NCBI GenBank assembly: GCA_024364735.1
Contig: JAGFNQ010000716.1
Span: forward strand, 145,638 to 209,637
Origin: Boesenbergia rotunda
Lineage: Eukaryota > Streptophyta > Magnoliopsida > Zingiberales > Zingiberaceae
Reading direction: 5' to 3'
Length of the DNA: 64,000 bases
The notes under the pieces are model-generated. The model ran no database searches. It saw only the letters and a program-made list of their open reading frames with translations, and was not told the DNA's origin. Of the stretch, positions 56,078 through 64,000 are shown piece by piece (the first letter of the stretch is position 1; each line of letters starts with the position of its first letter). The position numbers and the translations under genes were made by a program.

Positions 56078-56516
56078 TAAATCTCCCCTTTTAAGTCTAA
56101 TCAAAAGAAGTTGATCTATTGATTGGACTTGTGATGCAATAAGAGAGCGAAGTATAAGTGGAGTGTGCAATTACCATTTCTTATTTCTTAACGACTTTGC
56201 GGGTTCTAGGAATCTAAACATTCGCCCCAAGACCCAAAGCGATCGCTCAAATTGGTCTCAAGAGCTTCATGAGTTCCGATGCCCTGTAATGATGGCTGTC
56301 AATCATTCATTAAGAACGTATGAGGTGTATTAATGATGGGAGATTTTTCTTGCGTGCAAATTACTGCCAGATGGCGGGATCCCCTCGTTCCTTTGATGTG
56401 CTTAGTCGAGTCATACCAACCAGCAACTATAATGAGTTGTAATGTCTCGAGATGTGTGATTAACTCTCATCCACACGTCGTGCATCCATCTCTTTGCATC
56501 ATTGCTGCCCCTCCCT

Positions 56517-56523
56517 TATAAAA
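56517..56523 (+). promoter_or_regulatory. TATA box of the antisense ORF, element B
   Basis: TATAAAAGGGGGAAACAG, 150 bp before the start-codon position at 56673. Conserved in sequence and spacing with the element A copy (25895-25901, minus strand, 159 bp). Confidence 0.6.
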
Positions 56524-56672
56524 GGGGGAAACAGAGGTGGCCTTCTGCCTTCTTGCACTGTCGACCATCAGAGCTCATGACTTCTACATCCTCTCGCTAA
56601 AGTCCCTCCTCTCTGTGTAAGTCTCACTAGCCTTCCTCTCCTTCTTCCATCACCCACTTCTCTTACTTAGGA

Positions 56673-59245
56673 CCATAGGCAAGAGTGGAGAGGGAAAGAA
56701 AGGGAAGAGCAGGAAAGAAGAACCCGAGGGGAAGCAGACTTATCAACCAGAGTAGTATGAGACCACATCCTCAAGGGTTAAAGCCAGTGCCTTAAGAGCC
56801 GCCTGCGAAACCTATGGCATTTCGGCGGACTTTGAAGTTAGGGTTTCTATACTCGACCAATCTCCCGTGAAACATCCCTTAGGGTTTTACACATTCTTTC
56901 TAGGTCAAGTAGAGTTTGGTGTTCGTTTTCCAATCCTCCCTTTCTTCATAGTCATCTCTCAATATTTTGACATTCTCCTTCACTAAATGGCTTCGAACGC
57001 CTTTGCTCAGATGGGCGGAGCGTTCATTCTATTCAGATGGGCGGAGCGTTCATTCTTTTCATTATTTTTTCCTTCCAAACCTCGCGTCTAGAGGGGCTTT
57101 TAGTTTTACCGCTCATTCCAACCACAAATTCAAAGGTGGCCTCCCTTCTTCCCATAAGGGATGGAAAAAAGCGCTTCTTTTTTATTAAACTTTCTGAGCA
57201 ACCTTTTTGTCCGACTCGCTGGTGATCGGAACTGGGCAACTTCTAGCAAGATTAGGGGTACCAGCAAGCCAAATGCATCTTGGCTGGAATGGAGTTCCAC
57301 GGCCCTAACATGGTTCAATGTGAAGAGCTTCTGTATCAGGCTGGAATTAGCCCCAAGGCCACCAGACTTGGCCGCGACCTCAGTAAGTGTACTATGTTAT
57401 TAAATATCTATTTATACTAACTGATATTCCTTTGCTTTTGTTTTGCAGAAGTCATCATTCTCGCTCAATCCATGAGCAAGTTTCTCAAGTGGGAGCTTGT
57501 AGATGAGAAGACGCTTACTCCTTCTCAAGCTCCTACGGACCCATCGGTCGAGCCCGTTGAAAACTCTGAGAAGACCCAAAGTCAGGAGCTTCCCGTCGCC
57601 GAGCCATCCACTACCCAAGAGGTTGACCCCTCCTGCACCCTCGCCAGGGCACAAGGGGATGAGGAACCACTATCTCTGGTCCCTGCGTCAACGCTAGAGC
57701 CGACTCAAGTGGTGAACCCTCTACCTGCTGAGCGACGATGGCTCATCCTGCCTGCCGAGGAGGAGGAAGAGGATGAGTCACCTACCCTCCATCAGAAGCA
57801 CACAACCCCCCCCCCCCCTTGCAGCTTAAAAGAGGAAGACTAGATTGATTCGAGCTCCCTCAGAAGCACATGACCCCCCTGCAGCACATGGTCCTCTTTC
57901 CAAACGTCAAAGGAGGACAACATTGACCACTACGGAGTTCGAGGGGGAGATTGGGTCATCCTCTGAGGAAGCCCACTCCCTTCCTCTCCTGTCAGGGACT
58001 TTCAGCCCCAAGGGTAAGAGAATTTGGTTTAAAGAACCAGAACTTACAAGCGTCCGTCTCCGCCGGAAGGTACAGGCGACCGAGAAGGCAGCTGCGCTTG
58101 GGCCCCCGTCTATAGAAATTAAGGAGCTACCGCGAGTAAGTCACCCTTCGGAGGAGGTCTCATCAAGCACAAGCAACAGCGCTTGAGAGCCCTCCATCAT
58201 ACCATTCGAGGAGAATGTGATTCTCTCGGCCCGTCATTCCAAAGCTATCTCTGGCATACCCTCTCCAAGGAGCTGGGAGGCGATGAGGGAACAAGCCGAA
58301 GAGCATATCACCTCCCTCAGGGGTGTGACCTCAACCGGAGTACTCGCCAGACTGTATGAATCCCTCATAAAAGTATTATTCTGTGTATTTTTTCTTATTA
58401 TCTCTGCTTTTTAACTCTTATTGCTCCTTGTATTAGGTCATATCTAAATGCTTACTCCTGGGTCGTCGGATGCTTCTCGAGCAAGAAGCTGAAGACTGCG
58501 GCAACAAGTGGTTGGATTAAAGGCGAAGGTGTGCCGAGTTCAAAGGGAAGGTCAAATGTAGACTGAAGTTTCCCGCGACCTTCGAGCTAAGTTGGAGCAT
58601 TCAGCAGACAACCTCCTGGAGTTGGAGTCAAACTTGCACAGTGCTCGTCATCGGGAGCACCATTTGTCAGAGAGAACTACATCTCTCTTGGCAGAGGTGA
58701 CTCACTTGACCTAGGAGAAGGGAAGGGTCTAAGCTCAAGAGGTCAAGCTGCTAGAAGATGTTCGCCTCCTAGAGTCGTCGGTCGAGGAACTCAATGGCCG
58801 AATCAAGGAGTAGGAAAACCAGTTAGCCAAGAAGGAAACGGAACTACAGGTTGCTACTGCCTATGTATCGGACCCACAGGAGAACCTCTCTCAAGTTGAG
58901 TCTCGCCTATCGGCGACTCAAGAGCGGCTCGAGGAGGCGCTCATGGCCCGAGGCACGGCGTTGACCGTCATGGTGGGGATGAAGGTTGATTGGGATCAGG
59001 CCGTCGAAGAGGTAAGAAGTTACAAAGCTAGCGAGGAGTCTCGACAGTCTGAGAGGCTGCAATCAAAGCTAAATTCCTCCAATCCGAGGAGTTTGGCAAC
59101 ATTCTGGCTAGGCAAGTACTGGCTCAAGCTGGGCTTCAATGGAGCTGTCCAACAGATCTAGCAAACCAATGTACTGAAGCTAGATGTCAACTTGGGCTTC
59201 CTCAGCGTTGGCCAAGCCTGGGAAGAGCTATCGGTGGAGGAGAAA
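56673..59245 (+). pseudogene. Antisense spliced ORF of element B (same family as 16790-25736)
   Basis: Exons 56673-57382, 57449-58372 and 58437-about 59245. The start position reads ATA in place of ATG. Recognisable blocks: ALRAACETYGIS, GFYTFFLGQVEFGV, ILPFFIVISQYFDILLH, stop, SNAFAQMGG; exon 2 MSKFLKWELVDEKTL, Pro/Glu-rich with a run of C bases at 57807-57818 that causes a frameshift, KISGIPSPRSWEAMRE-like EEHITSLRG; exon 3 LLLGRRMLLEQEAE and a coiled coil (LESSVEELNGRIKE, SQVESRLSATQERLEEAL) to GFNGAVQQI. Several stops. Both introns occupy the same places as in element A. A nuclear or structural role is possible, but function is unknown. Confidence 0.75.
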
Positions 59246-59553
59246 GAGATGTTGTTTGTTTGTTTTTTTTTGTGCCAGGAGGTTTTTTGAATAACCTTCA
59301 TTGCAAACTTTGTATCTTTGGTTGAATGAATTTATTTTCTTGTACGTGCTCCAACTTGTCTATCTGACTGGTGTATTTTATTTCCCATTCTATCTTTTCT
59401 CTTCATGACTCCTTATGAGGTCCCCAAGACCTACAATCTTCTCGGTCAACTATCTACTCTACGCCAAGGGGAGTTAAGTCCTCAGAGTACCCTTGTCCAC
59501 TGTGTGCCAACCAGGAGGAATTTCTTAGTCAGTCCCTACGTAAAGGTGCTGAC
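59246..59553. other. 3' flank of the antisense ORF in element B
   Basis: T-rich sequence with TTGAATGAATTTATTTTCTTG, compatible with a 3' UTR and poly(A) region. No gene. Confidence 0.4.
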
Positions 59554-60533
59554 TGTTGGGGAAATCTATGGTCCGAAGTGGCCATGTGTTTTGATGTTTG
59601 GCCAAAGGGTTTAAGTTAAGTTTACCCTTATATTCTAATATGTGTATGTGAGAGTGCAGGTTTGCAGATTACACATATTGACTTAGCTGGACGGCTTCGG
59701 GTATGGTGAAGGGTGGCATGGAGGCAAGTCGTGGGCTTGTGTGCATCCGAGGGACCATGGATAGCAGGGACGATGAGCCGAGGGGCGCGAACTTCGAGGC
59801 GTACGTGAAGGATGACATGGAGTCAAGCTGGAGGCTTGTGTGCGCATCTTAGGGACGAGGACCAAAGATGAAGAGGGCATTAAAGCAACAGATCGAGGTT
59901 GCTGGTGAAGAGCCAACTAAGTTGTGAGGGTTCGAGTGCTGAGGGAATGTACTCGGGAAATCTTAGGGGTCGAGTGCTGAGAGAATTGTACTCAGGAAGG
60001 GAAAAACCTAGGTGGCAGTCGACTGTGCCCCAGGAAATCGACTGAGGCAGAAAGATCAGTCGACTGGTAGCAGCCAGAATTCGAACGTTGGGCTTGCAAC
60101 GGTCGAGTTTGAGTGGGGGCATTCGACTGGCCTTAGGACAGTCGATTGGTAGCGAGAGTTTCAGCTTTGAGACCTATTTAAAGGGGCTCAAGGTTGGCTG
60201 AGAACTTTTGACGAAATGAGCTTGGTTAGAGCTCATTAGTAGTCTTTGGTGCTCAGAAGTGTGTCCGGGTTGTGGCAAGATTTCTCCACCCACAAGGAGC
60301 TACACGAGCTAGCCGAGGGCATCCGGGGAGTGATCCGTCGAAGGATCAAGGGATCGTCCACCTTACAGACTGTCGTGGAGTAGGAGTGTCATCTTCGAAC
60401 CACATAAATAGGTTTACGTTAGCATTGTTTTGTTATTGTTATTTGTTATTCTGCTTTCGCTTGCTAACGTTTAGGTAGAAAAATCGAAAGAAGCTATTCA
60501 TCCCCCCTCTAGCTTGACGAACACAATCTAACA
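59554..60533 (+). repeat. El-3 5' LTR (980 bp)
   Basis: Homologous to the El-2 LTRs in reverse orientation. It carries the U3 frame in degraded form (about 59690-59925: VKDDMESSWRLVC and SRDDEPRGANFEA readable), CAGTCGACTG palindromes (60017-60150) and a TATA-like CTATTTAAAGG at about 60173. Confidence 0.88.
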
Positions 60534-60535
60534 AG

Positions 60536-60548
60536 TGGTATCAGAGCA
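60536..60548 (+). other. El-3 primer binding site
   Basis: TGGTATCAGAGCA two bases after the LTR. Exact tRNA-Met type. Confidence 0.88.
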
Positions 60549-61055
60549 AAGGTCCGCTCTTGTTGGAATAACCGCCGAGAGAGCACTAGCTAGAGAAGAC
60601 GACGATTGAAGACAAGTTGGGGGATGACATCAACATTCCACCTCCCTACGATCGCGAAGACTTCGACTATTGGAGGATGCGAATGAAGACTTGGTTTGGA
60701 ATGGATTGGAAGTGCATGGTGATACTAGAAGAACCATTCGAAATTCCAAAAGATAAGCATGGGAAGAAGCTTCGACCTAGATATTGGACTAAAGAACAAC
60801 AAAGTCAATCGAAAGCAAACGAGAAGGTAATTTTGATATTACTTAGCATTTTGCCTAATAATGTATTGAGTGGTGTAGGTAAATACGAAAACGCATATGA
60901 GCTATGAAACAAGATTGGAGTAATTCATGAAAATCCTACACAAGCTGAATTAGTTGAAGAGCCCAAGGAGACAAGCCAAATGGTCCAAGAAGAGGAAAAA
61001 GAAAAAGAATTGTCAACATCATCAAGTGAAGTGGCACAAGATAGTGAAAGGTCAT

Positions 61056-62590
61056 TGATAACCGCTTTAGTCGTGTTACGGTTTCAAATACAATTAAAGT
61101 GTCGAACTCCTCTAAACTAATGTAGTATAGAGTAACTCGAGTTGTCTCTCTCAAGGAATGTAATGATAGGTTAATAAATCTTAGGATCGTATGTTATTGC
61201 TTTTGGATTTTGGATATGAAGCTGGGGTTTGGATTTGAACGCTAAGACTACGAAATGAAACGTCAAAGCAAATATGAAATCTAATCCTAATTAATGAAAG
61301 ACAATGCCAGTAAGGAAATCTAAATTTAACCTAACTACACTTGACGAGGAAATGAAAGACAACATAAGGGAAGCAATTAAGGAAATAGAGCATTAATGAA
61401 ACTTAACCTAATCTAACCTAATTGCATAAGTAAGCATAAGAGAAACTTGAAACATTCAATTAATAACACGTAGCAAGAATCTAAGCAGAGAAATTACAAA
61501 ACTAAAGTAAAACAATTGGTTGGGGTATTTCATCGAACAAGTAACAAGCATGAATCAAAATAAGTCAAATGCAAGTAACATTAAACATAGGAGATAGAAT
61601 TTGATTACAAGCATTCAACCATCAACAAAACATCCCACTACATCAACCCAATAACCAAATCTGATGGAGAGCTGCCGGAAGGAAATCTGTGAAGGAAAAG
61701 CTGTGAAAAAAAAACTGCTGTGAAAAACTGCTATGAAGAACTTCTGTGAAGAACTACTGCCGGCGGTGGAGTAGAGAGGGAAAGGCGATGAAGAGAGATG
61801 GAAGGTGGAGGAAATGACCGGCCGGCCGGCGGTAGCGAGGTGGAGAGAAGAACCGTAGGCCTTGGTTGAAGGAAGAGGCGTCCGGGTGGAAGAAGGTTCT
61901 GACCTTCTCTGATGGCGTGAGATGCGATCCCCTCTATGGCTGCCCTAATCCCCTTTTCTACTCCTCCTTTCCACCCTTGATTTCCTCTGATGTGTGGCTG
62001 AGATCACTTGCAATGAAGCTCCATCAATCAACGTTGCCAGATCCAAGTGGAGGGTTGTGATGGCTAACACATCCGATCGTATCTAGACAGCTACTGATCG
62101 GTCTGGAAGCTCTTTGATCGGACTGGATGACCCCTAATCTGTCTGGGGACCGATCAGGAACCTCCCTGATCGATCTGGGGACCGATCAGGCCTTGATCAG
62201 TAGCTAAAATTCTGAGTTCTTTTGTGTCATCTCCTTCTGATCGGTCTGGTGACCGATCAGGCCTTCCCTGATTGGTCTGGTGACCAATCAAAGCTCCTCC
62301 TGATTGGTCTGGTGACCAATCAGGGCTCTAACAAAATGAAATTTGAGTCTGATGTCGTTCTTTATGGATCCATCTTTGCCCCGGATGTGCCCCTTTTGAT
62401 TCGATGATGCACAAGCTATGCCAAAAATTCAATAGAATGAAATATGAGTGTGAAAATGTAGGAAAATTAATTAACCAATGAAAATACATCCTATTCATAA
62501 TTATGCATCATTTCATAAATAAATACACCCCAAAGCCTCAAATTCCCTCACTAATTGTACAAAATTTATCCATCAAAATGCTAGTTATCA
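61056..62590 (-). mobile_element. Solo LTR (1535 bp) of a gypsy-type element, inserted in El-3 gag
   Basis: Plus strand starts TGATAACCGC and ends GTTATCA, with the 5-bp target duplication GTCAT on both sides (61051-61055 and 62591-62595). TG..CA ends and a 5-bp duplication define an LTR. There is no coding sequence, PBS or second LTR, so it is a solo LTR left by intra-element recombination. Orientation (minus) is inferred from the TGATAACTAGCATTTTGATG start typical of gypsy LTRs. Note that it also reads as an inverted TGATAAC/GTTATCA terminus. Confidence 0.85.
62090..62330. repeat. Tandem palindromic units in the solo LTR
   Basis: GATCGGTCTGGTGACCGATC and variants (GATCTGGGGACCGATC, GATTGGTCTGGTGACCAATC) recur six or seven times about every 25-35 bp. 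Arms GATCGGTC/GACCGATC are preserved, and changes in one arm are often matched in the other (GATTGG with CCAATC). Confidence 0.88.
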
Positions 62591-62730
62591 GTCATCTACT
62601 TCATCAAGAGAAGAAGAAGAGGTGTCAAATTCAAGGATTGAGGGGGAGGAGAGACCCTCATCAATACCGAAGCAAGAAGAAGCTCCTTCCTCCGCCAAAG
62701 CAAAGTCAAAGGACCACATCATATGCTTTG

Positions 62731-63691
62731 TGTTGGGGCAATCAGCCCTGAAATGATCTGGAGGATAATGATATTTTGGTGTGTGGGCAATATGGTTAAG
62801 TTAGGGTTTATTGTTATTCTAATATGTGTACGTGAGTGTGCAGGTGTACAAGTACACATGGACTTGGTTGATGTCTTCAGGTGAAGGATGGCATGGAGAC
62901 AAGTCGGAGGCTTGCGTGCGCATCCGGGGGACCATTGGATAGTAGGGATGATGAGCCGAGAGACACGGACTTCGAGGAGTACGTGAAGGATGGCATGGAG
63001 GCAAGCTGGAGGCTTGCGTGCGCATCCGAGGGACGAGAGCCGAAGATAAAGAGGGTGTGAAGGCAACAGTCAAGACTACTGATGAAGAGTCAACTGGGTT
63101 GTGAGGGTCTGAGTATGAGTGTGTGTACTCAGAGGCTAAGCCGGGAGGGTTTGAGTGCGGAGAGATTTGCACTCGGGAGTGAAACCCTAGGCTTAGGTTT
63201 GTCCCAGTCGACTGGCCCATTGGCAGTCGAGTGGTATAGGCTGGAGCAGGCTTGCAGATTCGAATGTTGTACTGTAACGATCGAATCTGAGTGGGACTAG
63301 GTGACTGCCATTTTGGCAGTCGACTGGTAGCGACTGGTTCAGATTCGAGCCCTATTTAAAGGGGCTCGTTTCCTCCTATCTTTCTTGACGAAACTCGCTT
63401 GGGTAAAGTGAGTTAGTAGTCTTTTGTGATCAGATAGCGTCCGAAGTGTTGTGGTGAGGTTTCTCCACCCACAAGGTGCGACAGATCTAGCCGAAGGTTA
63501 TCCGGGGGTTGATCCACCGACAGATTCTTGGATTAGTTACCCGTCCAGGATGGATACCAAGTAAACTTTCGTTGTTAGCATTGTTCCTATTTTCCTTTAC
63601 ATATTATTGTTTCCGCTGTGCAAACAAACTTGTAGAGAAACGAATGAAAATGTGCTATTCACCCCCCTCTAGCAGCCACATCGATCCATCA
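62731..63691 (+). repeat. El-4 5' LTR (961 bp)
   Basis: TGTTGGGGCAATC to GATCCATCA. Related to the El-2 and El-3 LTRs. The U3 frame is partly readable (VKDGMETSRRLAC, SRDDEPRDTDFEE, VKDGMEASWRLAC at 62880-63060), with frame breaks. CAGTCGACTG palindromes occur near 63205-63330 and a TATA-like CTATTTAAAGG at about 63351. Confidence 0.85.
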
Positions 63692-63693
63692 GT

Positions 63694-63706
63694 TGGTATC
63701 AGAGCG
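63694..63706 (+). other. El-4 primer binding site
   Basis: TGGTATCAGAGCG two bases beyond the LTR. tRNA-Met type. Confidence 0.87.
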
Positions 63707-63764
63707 ACGTTCCGCTCTTGATCGGACTAACCGCCGAGGGAGCACACGCTAGAGGAAGAAGAAT

Positions 63765-64000
63765 ATGGTAGATAAGTTAGGGCAAGACATCAACACACCA
63801 CCATCCTATAATCATGAAGAATTCGACCATTGGAAGTCAAGAATGAAAAATTGGCTAGGGATGGATTGGGAGTGTAGAATGACCATTGAAGACCCCTTTA
63901 AAATTCCGAGAGACAAGCACGACAAGAGGCTTCGGCCTAGATATTGGACAGATGAACAACGAGAGCAATCTAGGGCTAATCAATATTTTGATTGATATTT
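63765..64000 (+). pseudogene. El-4 gag, 5' part
   Basis: ATG at 63765 gives MVDKLGQDINTPPSYNHEE, DHWKSRMKNWLGMDW and PRDKHDKRLRPRYW, then reaches a stop (TGA) at about 63993 after QYFD, where the family continues with a hydrophobic helix in another frame. So this copy is frameshifted near 63985. It runs off the right edge. Confidence 0.8.

Larger units (their letters stand above)
55342..59553 (-). mobile_element. Element B: Tat/Retand-like gypsy element, 3' part, minus strand, interrupted by El-3
   Basis: 3' LTR (55342-56077), purine tract on minus (AAAAGGGGAGATT, about 56079-56093), then the antisense ORF on plus (56673-59245). This is the mirror image of the 3' half of element A. The remainder lies beyond El-3, outside the window. 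El-3 is inserted at 59553 after CTGAC. Confidence 0.7.
60605..62730 (+). pseudogene. El-3 gag, split by a solo LTR and ended by El-4
   Basis: 60605-61055 reads from ATT (start codon lost; El-2 has ATG here) EDKLGDDINIPPPYDRED, DYWRMRMKTWFGMDW, PFEIPKDKHGKKLRPRYW, ILPNNVLSGVGKYENAYEL, a stop, then a Glu/Ser linker (STSSSEVAQDSERS). It resumes at 62596 with STSSREEEEVSNSRIEGEE and reaches KSKDHIICF, the first residues of the zinc knuckle, where El-4 begins. Same protein family as El-2 gag. Confidence 0.85.
59554..64000 (+). mobile_element. El-3: El-2-family gag-only LTR element, plus strand, incomplete in window
   Basis: 5' LTR 59554-60533 (TGTTGGGGAAATC to ATCTAACA), PBS and gag on plus. Its gag is cut by a solo LTR (61056-62590) and then by El-4 (from 62731), which continues to the window end; the rest of El-3 lies beyond. 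The left target duplication would be CTGAC (59549-59553). Confidence 0.85.
62731..64000 (+). mobile_element. El-4: second El-2-family element on plus, incomplete in window
   Basis: 5' LTR 62731-63691, PBS and the gag start, then the window ends. It is inserted in the El-3 gag immediately after CTTTG (62726-62730, expected target duplication). It is the youngest layer of this nest. Confidence 0.85.

Noticed and set aside
61056..62590. Possibility that this is a DNA transposon with TGATAAC/GTTATCA inverted ends
   Set aside because: The inverted match is only 7 bp, the duplication is 5 bp and the ends are TG..CA, which fits an LTR better.

Overview
The window is nuclear DNA from a flowering plant. 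The evidence is introns with GT..AG borders in plant-type genes, tRNA-Met primer sites next to LTRs, and only plant transposon families. The species cannot be fixed from the sequence. Roughly four fifths is nested transposable elements. Two host genes look intact: an IST1-like (ESCRT-III regulator) gene on the minus strand at 1-3148, cut by the left edge, and a seven-exon gene for the mitochondrial ATP synthase 24 kDa subunit (MGP1 type) on the minus strand at 28074-33663.

Layout. 1-3.5 kb: IST1-like gene and its promoter. 3.5-6.26 kb: AT-rich repeats and the 5' part of a Mutator (MULE) transposase, fused in frame at about 6263 to a Ty3/gypsy integrase. 6.26-27.05 kb: 3' part of a Tat/Retand-like gypsy element (element A): integrase, an 85-bp tandem array, a spliced antisense ORF with its own TATA box, and a 3' LTR. 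Two complete minus-strand LTR elements lie inside it: El-1 (7663-15185, TSD CTGAG) and El-2 (17162-23493, TSD AGAAG). Both encode only gag. 27.2-27.4 kb: a MITE. 28-33.7 kb: the ATP synthase gene, with an LTR-like insertion in intron 2. 35.0-43.5 kb: a degenerate copia element with LTRs and TSD GTTTT; its gag is split by a Harbinger deletion derivative (39394-40755).

43.7-48.5 kb holds gene debris: exon 1 of a vacuolar H+-pyrophosphatase, a frameshifted receptor-kinase pseudogene, and a 315-bp inverted duplication of a GC-rich leader on either side of the kinase. 50-54 kb: decayed gypsy pieces in both orientations. 55.3-59.55 kb: element B, a second Tat/Retand-like copy on the minus strand, again with the antisense spliced ORF (here on plus). 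It is interrupted by El-3 (from 59554), a relative of El-2. El-3 in turn contains a 1535-bp solo LTR (61056-62590, TSD GTCAT) and El-4 (from 62731), another relative, which runs off the right edge.

Most novel points: (i) the antisense gene of elements A and B keeps a TATA box and two introns at matching places; (ii) El-1 to El-4 carry gag but no pol, and several unrelated LTR elements here carry tandem arrays of short hairpins; (iii) an ORF with an internal duplication is conserved in the U3 of the El-2 family; (iv) MULE and gypsy sequence are joined in frame.
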